Assembly: GCA_050633465.1 (NCBI GenBank)
Contig: JBOEGO010000008.1
Coordinates: 1 to 64,000 of the forward strand
Origin: UBA3069 sp050633465
Lineage (GTDB): Bacteria; Pseudomonadota; Alphaproteobacteria; Rhodobacterales; Rhodobacteraceae
Length of the DNA stretch: 64,000 nt
Reading direction: 5' to 3'
The number at the start of each line of letters is the position of its first letter. The first letter of the stretch is position 1. Positions 41,956-51,262 of this stretch are shown one piece after another. Below the pieces are notes generated by a model. That model was given only the letters and a program-made list of their open reading frames with translations. It had not been told where the DNA came from and searched no databases. The position numbers and the translations under genes are program-made.

Positions 41956-42797
41956 TGGCCCGCCCCCCCGTTTGGCAATTTGAACAGGGGTTCGAATGCG
42001 GGGGCGGTTTCGCCGTCGATATAGCCGCCCGGCGCGACCAGATTATCGGTGCCGCGCCCCGGCAGGCGGTCGGGCAGGTCGATCAGCTCGTCAACGATGC
42101 CTTCGCGTTCTTCCCAGCCCAGCCGGTAATGGCTGGCGGCCCGGGCGCGGGCCAAACGCTGCGGCAGCACCTTGATCGCTGCCTCCCCCTCCAGCACACA
42201 GGATTTTTCGCATTTGCCGCAGCCGGTGCAGTGATCGGCATGAACCGTGGGCATGAAAATCGCGTGATGGCCGGAACGGGCGTTGTGGGATTGTTCCAAT
42301 GTGATCGCCTTGTCGATCACGGGGCAGACGCGGTAACAGACATCACAGCGCAGGCCCAAAGCATTCAAACAGTGTTCTTCGTCGATCAACACGGCCACGC
42401 CCATGTCGGCATCGTCGATACGGGTCAGCCCCTTGTCCAACGCGCCGGTGGGGCAGGCCGCGACACAGGGGATGTCATCGCACATTTCGCAGGGCACATC
42501 GCGGGCGGTGAAAAATGGCGTGCCCGTGGCCGCACCATCCACACCCAGTTGCGCCAGATCCAGCGTATCATAGGGGCAATCGCGCACGCATAACCCGCAG
42601 CGGATGCAGGCGGCCAGAAAATCATCCTCGGGCAGGGCGCCGGGCGGGCGCAATGCGGTGGCGGGCAAGGCCCGCGCGTCATGCGCCAGCCAGGCCAGCC
42701 CCATGCCCGCCAGGGCACATCCCGCAGCCCCGCGCGCCGTGTCCGTCAGGAACCGGCGGCGGTTGATGCCGTTGGATTTTGCAGTTTTGGCGGGCAT
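41952..42797 (-). CDS. napG: NapG, ferredoxin-type periplasmic protein
   Basis: A 281-aa protein with a Tat signal (NRRRFLTDTARGAAG) and four [4Fe-4S] clusters: CIRCGLCVRDCP, CEMCDDIPCVAACP, CDVCYRVCP and CTGCGKCEKSC. It accepts electrons from NapH and passes them to NapA or NapB. It follows napA by 26 bases. Confidence 0.94.
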   Translation of the reverse strand: MPAKTAKSNGINRRRFLTDTARGAAGCALAGMGLAWLAHDARALPATALRPPGALPEDDFLAACIRCGLCVRDCPYDTLDLAQLGVDGAATGTPFFTARDVPCEMCDDIPCVAACPTGALDKGLTRIDDADMGVAVLIDEEHCLNALGLRCDVCYRVCPVIDKAITLEQSHNARSGHHAIFMPTVHADHCTGCGKCEKSCVLEGEAAIKVLPQRLARARAASHYRLGWEEREGIVDELIDLPDRLPGRGTDNLVAPGGYIDGETAPAFEPLFKLPNGGAGQ

Positions 42798-42823
42798 GGC
42801 TATGGCTTTCGACCTTTGTCAGG

Positions 42824-45325
42824 TTACGCGCGCGACACTTTGCAGGCGCATTTCTTGAAATCGGTTTCTTTCGAAATCGGGCAGGTCGCATCCAGTGTCA
42901 GCTTGTTCACCAACTGGCCCTCGTCGAACCACGGCATAAACACGACACCGCGGGGCATTTTATTGCGACCACGGGTTTCGACACGCGATTGCAATTCGCC
43001 ACGCCGCGTCGACAGGGTGATTTCCTGCCCGCGCCGCAGGCCGCGTTCCTTGGCGTCCTCGGGGTGCATGAACACCACAGCCGACGGGAACGCGCGGTGC
43101 AATTCCGGCACCCGCCGTGTCATCGAACCGGAATGCCAGTGCTCCAGCACGCGGCCCGTGACCATCCACAGGTCGAATTCCTCGTCCGGGGTTTCGGCGG
43201 CGGGTTCAAACGGGGCAAAGATGATATTGGCGCGCCCGTCGGGTTTACCGTAGAATTTGACGCCCTCGCCCTCTTTGACATAGGGGTCGTAGCCTTCGCG
43301 GAACCGATACAGGGTTTCCTTGCCATCGACCACGGGCCAGCGCAAACCGCGTGCCTTGTGATAGGTGTCGAACGGCGCAAGGTCATGCCCGTGCCCCCGG
43401 CCAAAGGATGCGTATTCTTCGAACAGGCCCTTCTGCACGTAAAACCCGAAATGTTCGCTTTCGTCATTGGCGAAACCTTCGGCGGTTTCCGACAGCGGGA
43501 ATTTGTCGACCTGACCGTTGGTATACAGCACCTCATACAGGGTTTTGCCCTTGTATTCGGGGTTGGCATCCAGAATTTCGGCGGGCCACACCTCGTCTGT
43601 GGTGAACCGTTTGGCGAATTCCATCAACTGCCAGACATCCGATTTTGCATCACCGGGGGCGTCGACCTGTTGGCGCCAGAACTGGGTGCGCCGTTCGGCA
43701 TTGCCATAGGCACCTTCCTTCTCGACCCACATGGCGGTGGGCAGGATCAGGTCGGCCGACATGGTGGTGACCGTCGGATAAGGGTCCGATACCGCGATAA
43801 AGTTTTCAGGGTTGCGGTAACCGGGGTATCCCTCTTCGTTCATATTGGGGGCGGCTTGCATGTTGTTGTTGCACTGCACCCAATAGGCGTTGATTTTGCC
43901 GTCCTTCAGCAGCCGGTTTTGCAACACGGCATGGGCACCGACCTTGGCGTTCAACAGGCCGGCGGGCAGTTTCCACAGGTGTTCGGAATGGGCGCGGTGT
44001 TCGTCATTGGTGACCACCAGATCGGCGGGCAAACGGTGGGCGAATGTGCCGACCTCGCGCGCGGTGCCACAGGCCGAGGGCTGCCCCGTCAGCGAAAACG
44101 GCGAATTGCCCGGTTCGGAAATCTTGCCCACCAACAGGTGGACGTTATACATCAGAGAATTGACCCATGCGCCGCGTGTGTGCTGGTTGAAACCCATGGT
44201 CCACAGCGACATCACCTTGCGTTCGGGATCAGCATACTGGCGCGCCAGACGTTCCAGTTTTTCGGCCGGAACACCGGATAATTCCACAGCCTTTTCAAGG
44301 GTGTATTCCGAAACGTATTCTTTGTAGGCCTCGAAATCTATCTTTTCCAGCTTGCCATGGGTGCCGGTGTGGGCGGCATGTTCCGCCGCCTGTTCCAGTT
44401 CATGTTCAGGGCGCAGACCGTAACCGATATCGGTCGCGGTTTTGGTGAAATTCACGTTCTTGTTGACGAAATCCCAATTCACCGCATCGTTCTGGATGAT
44501 GTAATTGGCGATATAGTTCAGGATCGCCAGATCCGACTGCGGCGTGAAAATCATGCCATTGTCTGCCAACTCGAACGAGCGGTGCTCAAAGGTGGACAGA
44601 ACATGGACCTCGGCCCCCGGTTTGGTCAGGCGCGTGTCGGTCAGGCGCGACCACAGGATCGGGTGCATTTCCGCCATGTTCGACCCCCACAGAACAAAGG
44701 TATCGGCATGTTCCAGATCGTCGTAACAGCCCATCGGCTCGTCTATGCCAAAGGTGCGCATGAAACCGGCCACGGCCGAGGCCATGCAGTGACGCGCATT
44801 CGGATCCAGATTGTTAGACCGGAATCCCGCCTTCATCAATTTGGCGGCGGCATAGCCTTCCCATACGGTCCACTGGCCGGATCCGAACATGCCCACCGCA
44901 TCGGGGCCTTTTTCCGCCAGCGCCTTTTTCCATTTTTCCGCCATAATATCAAAGGCTTCATCCCATGATACAGGTTCGAATTGGCCGTTTTTATCGTAAA
45001 CGCCATTGGTTTTGCGCAGCAGAGGCGTGGTCAGACGGTCCTTGCCATACATGATCTTGGACAGGAAATAGCCCTTGATACAGTTCAGGCCACGGTTCAC
45101 CGGCGCCTCCGGGTCGCCCTGGGTCGCGACCACGCGCCCCTCTTTGGTGCCGACCAGAACCGAACAGCCGGTGCCGCAGAAACGGCAGGCGGCCTTGTCC
45201 CAGCGGATGTCGGGTTTGCCGGTCTGTGCGGCCACGGCATTGGGCAGGGTGATACCGGCGGCTGACGCGGTGGCGGCAGCGGCGCTGGCTTTCAAAAAGG
45301 AACGGCGGGAAGCTTCAAGTGTCAT
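42824..45325 (-). CDS. napA: NapA, catalytic subunit of periplasmic nitrate reductase
   Basis: An 833-aa molybdoenzyme reducing nitrate to nitrite in the periplasm. A Tat signal (SRRSFLKASAAAATASAAG) is followed by a [4Fe-4S] site (CRFCGTGCS with a later CIKG) and a Mo-bis-MGD fold; the molybdenum-ligating cysteine is in NARHCMASAV. It needs NapD for maturation, encoded just upstream. No N-terminal truncation or frameshift is visible. Confidence 0.97.
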   Translation of the reverse strand: MTLEASRRSFLKASAAAATASAAGITLPNAVAAQTGKPDIRWDKAACRFCGTGCSVLVGTKEGRVVATQGDPEAPVNRGLNCIKGYFLSKIMYGKDRLTTPLLRKTNGVYDKNGQFEPVSWDEAFDIMAEKWKKALAEKGPDAVGMFGSGQWTVWEGYAAAKLMKAGFRSNNLDPNARHCMASAVAGFMRTFGIDEPMGCYDDLEHADTFVLWGSNMAEMHPILWSRLTDTRLTKPGAEVHVLSTFEHRSFELADNGMIFTPQSDLAILNYIANYIIQNDAVNWDFVNKNVNFTKTATDIGYGLRPEHELEQAAEHAAHTGTHGKLEKIDFEAYKEYVSEYTLEKAVELSGVPAEKLERLARQYADPERKVMSLWTMGFNQHTRGAWVNSLMYNVHLLVGKISEPGNSPFSLTGQPSACGTAREVGTFAHRLPADLVVTNDEHRAHSEHLWKLPAGLLNAKVGAHAVLQNRLLKDGKINAYWVQCNNNMQAAPNMNEEGYPGYRNPENFIAVSDPYPTVTTMSADLILPTAMWVEKEGAYGNAERRTQFWRQQVDAPGDAKSDVWQLMEFAKRFTTDEVWPAEILDANPEYKGKTLYEVLYTNGQVDKFPLSETAEGFANDESEHFGFYVQKGLFEEYASFGRGHGHDLAPFDTYHKARGLRWPVVDGKETLYRFREGYDPYVKEGEGVKFYGKPDGRANIIFAPFEPAAETPDEEFDLWMVTGRVLEHWHSGSMTRRVPELHRAFPSAVVFMHPEDAKERGLRRGQEITLSTRRGELQSRVETRGRNKMPRGVVFMPWFDEGQLVNKLTLDATCPISKETDFKKCACKVSRA

Positions 45326-45337
45326 ATCTGGCCCTCC

Positions 45338-45625
45338 TCAGAGCGCGGTCGCATCGGCCATGGTCGGGCCAAGCGGTTCGAAATGGTGATAGGTAAGCGT
45401 GACAGTGACCACGCCGGGAATTTGGTGCATTTCCATGATCTGATCCGAGGCGCGCAGCACATCAGGGCCGGCTGCCGTTTCGGTATCGGTGTCTTCGACG
45501 GTGACAACGATGCGCCCTTTTTCATGGGCGTGAACCTCGCATCCGGCCATGGCATTGATCGCGTTCACCACGCTATCGACGCTGTCGGGCATGGCATGAA
45601 CAAGGCATCCGCAGATATTCAGCAT
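45338..45625 (-). CDS. napD: NapD, NapA maturation chaperone
   Basis: A 95-aa cytoplasmic chaperone that binds the NapA Tat signal and prevents early export. The start at 45625 (MLNICGCLVHAMP) overlaps the napF stop by seven bases; the longer frame runs inside napF. It lies directly upstream of napA. Confidence 0.92.
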   Translation of the reverse strand: MLNICGCLVHAMPDSVDSVVNAINAMAGCEVHAHEKGRIVVTVEDTDTETAAGPDVLRASDQIMEMHQIPGVVTVTLTYHHFEPLGPTMADATAL

Positions 45626-46116
45626 GGTGTTTCCTTTGGCTGTGGCTGGCGTTGGTAAAACCGGATCGCGCCCACCGGACAGGGGGCCGCGCAGGCGCCG
45701 CACCCGGTGCAGGTTTCGGGATCAATCAGCGGGGTCGACCGCCCGCCTGATTGCAATTGAAACCGGATCGCGCGGGCGTCGCACTGATCCTCGCAGCTGC
45801 GGCAGGTGACAGCACTCATCGACAGGCAGGAATCGGCCACAGTGGCGCGGATATCCCAGGTGTCCGTCGGCAAAATCGCGCCCGCCTCGCAGGCATCGGC
45901 GCAACCGCTGCACAACAGGCATTCCCCCGCCAGCAGGTTGATCACAGGAAACCCGTCAGCATCGCGATAGATGATTTCGCCGGGGCAGGCCGTGGCGCAA
46001 TCGCCGCATTGCGTGCAGGCGTCGACAAACCCGCCCACCGCGCCGGGGGGGCGGATGTGGTCGGGCTGATCAAAGCGGCCTTTCAAAAAGGCGCGTTTGG
46101 CTGGCACATACTGCAT
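45619..46116 (-). CDS. napF: NapF, ferredoxin-type maturation protein
   Basis: A 165-aa cytoplasmic protein with several [4Fe-4S] sites (CTQCGDCATACP, CLLCSGCADAC, CRSCEDQCDA, CTGCGACAAPCP). NapF helps mature NapA. I use the ATG at 46116 because MQYVPAKRAFLKGRF matches the usual NapF start, and the Fnr-type box at 46173-46186 would start transcription near 46138, inside the longer frame beginning at 46149. Its ribosome site is weak. Confidence 0.88.
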   Translation of the reverse strand: MQYVPAKRAFLKGRFDQPDHIRPPGAVGGFVDACTQCGDCATACPGEIIYRDADGFPVINLLAGECLLCSGCADACEAGAILPTDTWDIRATVADSCLSMSAVTCRSCEDQCDARAIRFQLQSGGRSTPLIDPETCTGCGACAAPCPVGAIRFYQRQPQPKETPC

Positions 46117-46172
46117 AAGAATTGCTCGCTGTTCGCTTGAACGAGCCATACCAGCGCAAAATTTCGTGCGAT

Positions 46173-46186
46173 TTGACTTATGTCAT
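46173..46186 (-). promoter_or_regulatory. Fnr/NNR-type box upstream of napF
   Basis: TTGACTTATGTCAT on the plus strand (ATGACATAAGTCAA on the minus) matches TTGAY-N4-RTCAA except for the last base. A centre at -41.5 would start transcription near 46138, which supports the napF start at 46116. Confidence 0.6.
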
Positions 46187-46448
46187 GTCGCAACGGGCAA
46201 AATCAGGCCCGCTAAGTCATTAAATGCATTATGTTTTTTGAATTTGATCGTGATCCGCAATGGTTTGCCTGCCCTCCGTCTCAGGTGGCAATTGCCATTA
46301 AGGTCAATCATGCCAATGGCTTGCAAAAAGGCATATTTTCGGGGTGTCTTTGGACGCCCCGGGTCGAACGCACAGGGGCGACGCATGGCTATACCACCCG
46401 CCGCCCCTGCAACTATTTTTGGCCAGAATCGAATTTTCTGCCCCAATT

Positions 46449-46473
46449 CCCCTGCGATATGTCAACGCAGGGG
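46449..46473 (-). terminator. Hairpin after katG
   Basis: An 8-bp perfect stem CCCCTGCG / CGCAGGGG with a 9-base loop begins 10 bases past the katG stop. No clear T tract follows on the minus strand, so it may be a weak or Rho-assisted terminator or an mRNA-stabilising hairpin. Confidence 0.5.
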
Positions 46474-46482
46474 AAAGCCGGT

Positions 46483-48654
46483 TCAGACCAGATCGAAACG
46501 GTCCGCATTCATCACCTTGGTCCATGCGGCGACGAAATCGCGCACGAATTTCGCGGCATTGTCGTCCTGTGCGTAAACCTCGGCATAAGAGCGCAGAACC
46601 GAATTGGACCCGAACACCAGATCCATGCGCGTGGCCGTCCATTTCACCGCGCCGCTTTTGCGGTCACGGATTTCATAGGTGCCATCGCCCATCGGGTGCC
46701 AGCTGTTGGCCATGTCGGTCAGATTGACAAAGAAATCATTGGTCAATGCGCCCTTGCGGTCGGTGAACACACCGTGTTCGGTGCCGCCATGGTTGGTGCC
46801 CATCACCCGCATCCCGCCGACCAGCACGGTCATTTCATGGGCGGTCAGGCCCATCAATTGCGTGCGGTCCAGCATCATTTCCTCGGGGCTGACCACATAT
46901 TCCTTTTGCGAATAGTTGCGATACCCATCGGCCAGCGGTTCCAGCGGATCAAAACTGTCGGCATCGGTCATTTCCGCGCTGGCATCGCCACGGCCGGGGG
47001 CGAATGGCACGGGCACGTCGAACCCTGCGGCCTTGACCGCCTGTTCCACGCCGCAGTTCCCCGCCAGCACGATCACATCGGCCAGTGATGCGCCGAATTC
47101 TGCCGCGATCGGTTCCAGCACCGACAACACATGCGCAAGCCGCGCAGGTTCGTTGCCGTGCCAGTCCTTTTGCGGGGCCAGACGGATGCGTGCGCCATTG
47201 GCACCGCCGCGCATGTCAGACCCGCGATAGGTGCGCGCACTGTCCCATGCGGTGGCGACCAGATCCCCCATCGACAGGCCGGACGCAGCGATTTTCGCCT
47301 TTACCGCATCTACGTTATACGCCGTTGGCCCTGCGGGAATCGGATCTTGCCAGATCAGGTCTTCGGACGGGACATCGGGGCCGATATAGCGCGGTTTCGG
47401 CCCCATGTCGCGGTGGGTCAGCTTGAACCATGCGCGTGCGAATGTATCGGCAAAATACGCCGGATCGGCCATGAACTTTTCGCAGATCGCGCGATAGGTC
47501 GGGTCCATTTTCATCGCCATATCCGCATCGGTCATGATGGGGTTGTGGCGGATCGACGGGTCGCTGGCATCGACGGGTTTGTCTTCTTCGGCGATGTTCA
47601 CGGGTTCCCATTGCTGCGCACCGGCGGGGGATTTGCGCAGCTCCCATTCATGGCCGAACAGCATGTCGAAATAACCCATGTCGAACTTGGTCGGCTCGGC
47701 CGTCCATGCGCCTTCGATCCCGGATGACACCGCGTTGCTGGCCTTGCCGTCCATCTTGTCGTTGCTCCAGCCAAAGCCCTGCAATTCCACATCGCCCGCC
47801 TCGGGGTCGGCACCCAATGCGCCCGCATCGCCATTGCCGTGGCATTTGCCAACGGTGTGGCCACCGGCGGTCAGGGCGGCGGTTTCTTCGTCGTTCATCG
47901 CCATACGGGCAAATGTTTCGCGCACGTGCTGCGCCGACTTCAACGGATCGGGGTGGCCGTTCACACCCTCGGGGTTCACATAGATCAGGCCCATCTGCAC
48001 CGCCGCCAGCGGGTTTTCCATGGTGTCCGGTTTGTCCACATCACCATAGCGTTCATCGGATGGCGCCAGCCATTCCTTTTCCGCGCCCCAGTAAATATCG
48101 GTTTCGGGCGCCCAGACATCTTCGCGACCAAAGGCAAAGCCAAAGGTTTTCAACCCCATGGTTTCATAGGCCATATTGCCCGCAAGGATCATCAGATCGG
48201 CCCAGCTCAACTTGTTGCCGTATTTCTTCTTGATCGGCCACAGCAGGCGGCGCGCCTTGTCCAGACTGACGTTATCGGGCCATGAATTCAGCGGCGCAAA
48301 CCGTTGGCTGCCGGTGCCACCGCCGCCGCGACCATCGGCCAGCCGGTAGGTTCCCGCCGAATGCCACGCCATGCGGATCATGAAACCACCGTAATGGCCC
48401 CAATCGGCGGGCCACCAGTCCTGACTGTCGGTCATCAGGGCGCGCAGGTCGGATTTCAACGCCTCGACATCCAGCGATTTCACCTCTTCGCGGTAATTGA
48501 AATCATCGCCCATCGGGTTTGTTTTGGTGTCGTGCTGGTGCAGAATGTCCAGATTCAGGGCATTGGGCCACCAGCTCATCACCGATTGGCGGGTTTCGGT
48601 GTTGCCGCCGTGCATGACGGGGCATTTGCCTGTGGGGGTGTCGTTTCCATCCAT
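46483..48654 (-). CDS. katG: Catalase-peroxidase KatG
   Basis: A 723-aa bifunctional heme enzyme that breaks down hydrogen peroxide. The N-terminal active half has the distal MAWHSAGTYR and the proximal GGHTVGKCHG, and the region for the Trp-Tyr-Met cross-link is present (IYVNPEGVNG). The degenerate C-terminal half is also intact. It is divergent from an oxyR-type gene, a typical peroxide-response pair, which suggests OxyR-controlled induction. Confidence 0.96.
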   Translation of the reverse strand: MDGNDTPTGKCPVMHGGNTETRQSVMSWWPNALNLDILHQHDTKTNPMGDDFNYREEVKSLDVEALKSDLRALMTDSQDWWPADWGHYGGFMIRMAWHSAGTYRLADGRGGGGTGSQRFAPLNSWPDNVSLDKARRLLWPIKKKYGNKLSWADLMILAGNMAYETMGLKTFGFAFGREDVWAPETDIYWGAEKEWLAPSDERYGDVDKPDTMENPLAAVQMGLIYVNPEGVNGHPDPLKSAQHVRETFARMAMNDEETAALTAGGHTVGKCHGNGDAGALGADPEAGDVELQGFGWSNDKMDGKASNAVSSGIEGAWTAEPTKFDMGYFDMLFGHEWELRKSPAGAQQWEPVNIAEEDKPVDASDPSIRHNPIMTDADMAMKMDPTYRAICEKFMADPAYFADTFARAWFKLTHRDMGPKPRYIGPDVPSEDLIWQDPIPAGPTAYNVDAVKAKIAASGLSMGDLVATAWDSARTYRGSDMRGGANGARIRLAPQKDWHGNEPARLAHVLSVLEPIAAEFGASLADVIVLAGNCGVEQAVKAAGFDVPVPFAPGRGDASAEMTDADSFDPLEPLADGYRNYSQKEYVVSPEEMMLDRTQLMGLTAHEMTVLVGGMRVMGTNHGGTEHGVFTDRKGALTNDFFVNLTDMANSWHPMGDGTYEIRDRKSGAVKWTATRMDLVFGSNSVLRSYAEVYAQDDNAAKFVRDFVAAWTKVMNADRFDLV

Positions 48655-48796
48655 GGGTTTGATCCTTGGGTTAAAAGTGAGCCGTGCGGCGCGGGGCAGA
48701 TTCGCCTGCTCTTTGCCGTGTCATGATGTCTTGAATCTAGCACTTTTTAGAATTATTAAAATTACGATTTTCAAATGATTGCGATAAGGTATGGTT
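48655..48796. promoter_or_regulatory. Divergent katG/oxyR promoter region
   Basis: These 142 bases separate divergent katG and oxyR. The right half (48735-48780) is strongly AT-rich, unlike its surroundings, and contains short ATNNT-type inverted patches as OxyR sites often do. I cannot align a full four-part OxyR site with confidence. Confidence 0.5.
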
Positions 48797-49702
48797 ATGA
48801 AAAGCCTGACCATGAAACACCTGCGGTATTTCGAACAACTGGCCAGACACGGCCATTTCGGCCGCGCCGCCGAGGCATGTTCGATTTCGCAGCCCGCGCT
48901 GTCGGTTCAGATGAAAGAGCTGGAGGCGCTGATCGGCGCGCCCTTGATCGAACGCAACGCCCGCCAGATCCGCCTTAGCCACCTGGGAGAGATCCTGGCC
49001 ACCCGCGCCCGCGACATCCTGCGCGCCGTTGATGAAATCGAGGACCTGACCCGCATTCGCGACGGCGCATTGGCGGGGCGGCTGCGCATCGGGGTGATTC
49101 CCACCATCGCGCCCTATCTGTTGCCCGGTCTGATCCAGCATCTGAACGGGCAGTTTCCGCATCTGGATTTCTGGCCACGCGAGGCCGTGACCCGGACCTT
49201 GCTGAACGATCTGATCGACGGGCAAATGGATGTGGCCATCGTCGCCCTGCCCGTGTCGGAACCGACCCTGCACGAGGAACCCCTGTTTGACGAAGAATTC
49301 GTTCTGGTGCGCCCGCTCAGCGATGCCGAAAACCCCGTCCCCACGCCCGATACATTGCGCGCAATGCGGTTGCTGCTGCTGGAGGAAGGCCATTGTTTTC
49401 GCGATCAGGCGCTGTCGTTTTGCGAATTCGGTGCCAAACCGCCCCGCGATCTGATGGAGGGAAGCTCCCTTACCACATTGGTGCAGATGGTCGGCGCGGG
49501 CATTGGCGTGACCCTGATCCCCGAAATGGCGCTGCCGGTTGAAACCCGCTCGGCACAGGTGTCGGTGGTGCGGCTGTCGCAGCCGCGCCCGACGCGCAAG
49601 GTGGGCATGATCTGGCGCAAAACCACGCCACTGGCGGCGCAACTGTCCGAACTGGCGGAACATATGCGCGCCTATTGCACCGCCACAGGGCGGTTGCCCT
49701 GA
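48797..49702 (+). CDS. oxyR: OxyR, peroxide-sensing LysR-type activator
   Basis: A 301-aa LysR regulator. The N-terminal helix-turn-helix (HFGRAAEACSISQPALSVQM) binds DNA, and the effector domain carries the redox cysteines Cys200 and Cys209 in EEGHCFRDQALSFC, matching Cys199 and Cys208 of E. coli OxyR. The start at 48797 has AAGG seven bases upstream; an ATG at 48791 is too close to it. It should activate divergent katG under peroxide. Confidence 0.92.
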   Translation: MKSLTMKHLRYFEQLARHGHFGRAAEACSISQPALSVQMKELEALIGAPLIERNARQIRLSHLGEILATRARDILRAVDEIEDLTRIRDGALAGRLRIGVIPTIAPYLLPGLIQHLNGQFPHLDFWPREAVTRTLLNDLIDGQMDVAIVALPVSEPTLHEEPLFDEEFVLVRPLSDAENPVPTPDTLRAMRLLLLEEGHCFRDQALSFCEFGAKPPRDLMEGSSLTTLVQMVGAGIGVTLIPEMALPVETRSAQVSVVRLSQPRPTRKVGMIWRKTTPLAAQLSELAEHMRAYCTATGRLP

Positions 49703-49708
49703 CCTGCT

Positions 49709-51250
49709 TCAGGCGCCCGCCTGATCCGGCCAGTATGGCGCACGCAAATCGCGTTTCAACACCTTGCCAATGTCGCTGCGCGGCAGGTCGTCGCGCAGTT
49801 CGATGGCTGACAACCGCTGGGTTTTGCCCAGCTGGTCATTGGCCCATATGCGCAGGTCATCGGCGCTGATATGCGCGCCCTTGTTCAGCACCACAAATCC
49901 CAGCGGCGTTTCGCCCCAATCCGGTGACGGAATGGCGATAACCGCCACATCGGCCACATCGGAATGGGCGCGCAGCACCGCTTCCAGATCGGCGGCGTAA
50001 ATGTTGAACCCGCCGGAAATGATCATATCCTTTTTGCGGTCCAGCAGTTGCAAGAAACCGTCGGCATCAATGCGGCCCATATCCCCCGAGCGGATGAAAT
50101 CGCGCCCCTGTTCGTCGCGCCACAGCAGTTCGGCGGTTTTGTCGGGCAGGTTGTGATAGCCCGTCATCATCGACGTTGACCGCCCCACGATTTCGCCCAT
50201 TTCACCCGTTGGCAATTCATTGCCCTGATCGTCGATCACCCGCAGGTCGGACCCTTCGCCAGCGCGGCCCACCGTATCCCATTTATCGGGAAATTCACCG
50301 CAGTTCAGCGCCGTGGAAACGCCCCCCTCGGTCATGCCGTAGACCTCGATCAGATTGCCGGGCCAGCGTTCCATGACCTTGGCGATCAATGCGCCCGGCA
50401 AGGGGGCCGAAGTCGAAAATTTGCAACGGTAACTGGACAGGTCGAACTGGCCGAACTCCGGCGCGTTCATCAGGCGCATATATTGCACGGGCACCAGCAC
50501 CGTATGGGTCACGCGCCAATCCTGCGACAGGGTCAAAAACCCCGTCACGTTGAACTTGGGCATAATCACCAGGGTCGCCCCCAGCGTCAGCATCGGCAGC
50601 AAACCGAACAGCGTGGTGTTGGAATAGACCGGGGTGGAAATCAGCATCCGCGCATCCTCGGTCAGCCCGAAACGGGTGATCCGCCCCAATTGCCGGGACC
50701 GGAAACGGTGGTCATGGATGATGCCCTTGGGCATGCCCGTGGTGCCCGATGAATAGATCATATTGAACAGGTCTTGCGGGCGCACATCCGCCGGCGCGGC
50801 GGGGGCTGCATTGCTGCCCCAGTCATCGACCATATCCAGACCCAATACGGTGCGCGCCCCGATCTGCGCCGCCAGTCCGGCCTGCGTATCAGAGGCAAAC
50901 AATATCTGCGCCCCGCTGTCGGCAATCATGGCGCGCAGGGCATCCGCCGTGGCACTGAATGGCAGCGGCACCATGCAGGCCCCCGCCGACACCACCGCGG
51001 CAAACAACACCACATGCGCGGCAGAATTTTCCGCCAATGATGCCACCATATCGCCGCGTTGCACGCCACGCGCCTGCAATGCACCTGACACACGCGCCAC
51101 CTGATCACCAAATGCGCGCCAGCTAAGGGTCACATCACCGCAGACCAGCGCGGGTTTGTCCCCCATCCGCTCTGCATTGGCGGCAATCACCGCGCCAAAA
51201 CTCGTCAGGATTTCATTGTCGATTTCGGGCGGGTTAAAGAAAGAAGTCAT
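49709..51250 (-). CDS. AMP-forming acyl-CoA synthetase
   Basis: A 513-aa ANL-superfamily ligase. The AMP-binding motif IYSSGTTGMPKG and the later VYGMTEGG, SGDMGRIDADG and C-terminal GKVLKRDLR lysine region are present. It joins a carboxylic acid to CoA with ATP. It is the last gene of an operon with a TRAP transporter, 13 bases after dctM, so it probably activates the imported acid. The substrate is unknown. Confidence 0.9.
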   Translation of the reverse strand: MTSFFNPPEIDNEILTSFGAVIAANAERMGDKPALVCGDVTLSWRAFGDQVARVSGALQARGVQRGDMVASLAENSAAHVVLFAAVVSAGACMVPLPFSATADALRAMIADSGAQILFASDTQAGLAAQIGARTVLGLDMVDDWGSNAAPAAPADVRPQDLFNMIYSSGTTGMPKGIIHDHRFRSRQLGRITRFGLTEDARMLISTPVYSNTTLFGLLPMLTLGATLVIMPKFNVTGFLTLSQDWRVTHTVLVPVQYMRLMNAPEFGQFDLSSYRCKFSTSAPLPGALIAKVMERWPGNLIEVYGMTEGGVSTALNCGEFPDKWDTVGRAGEGSDLRVIDDQGNELPTGEMGEIVGRSTSMMTGYHNLPDKTAELLWRDEQGRDFIRSGDMGRIDADGFLQLLDRKKDMIISGGFNIYAADLEAVLRAHSDVADVAVIAIPSPDWGETPLGFVVLNKGAHISADDLRIWANDQLGKTQRLSAIELRDDLPRSDIGKVLKRDLRAPYWPDQAGA

Positions 51251-51262
51251 GGTCTACTCCGG

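Larger units (their letters stand above)
46117..46482. other. Intergenic region between napF and katG
   Basis: This 366-base stretch has no convincing gene; a minus-strand frame at 46183-46446 lacks a ribosome site and family likeness. It contains an Fnr-type box (46173-46186), a hairpin with one G-T pair at 46341-46360 (GGGGTGTC / GACGCCCC) and another at 46449-46473 next to the katG stop. It is less GC-rich near 46200-46240. Confidence 0.6.

Noticed and set aside
42779..44281. Long plus-strand open frame opposite napA
   Set aside because: It is antisense to intact napA and shows no recognisable domain.
46183..46446. Possible 87-codon minus-strand gene between napF and katG
   Set aside because: It lacks a ribosome site and family likeness, and overlaps the Fnr-type box region.
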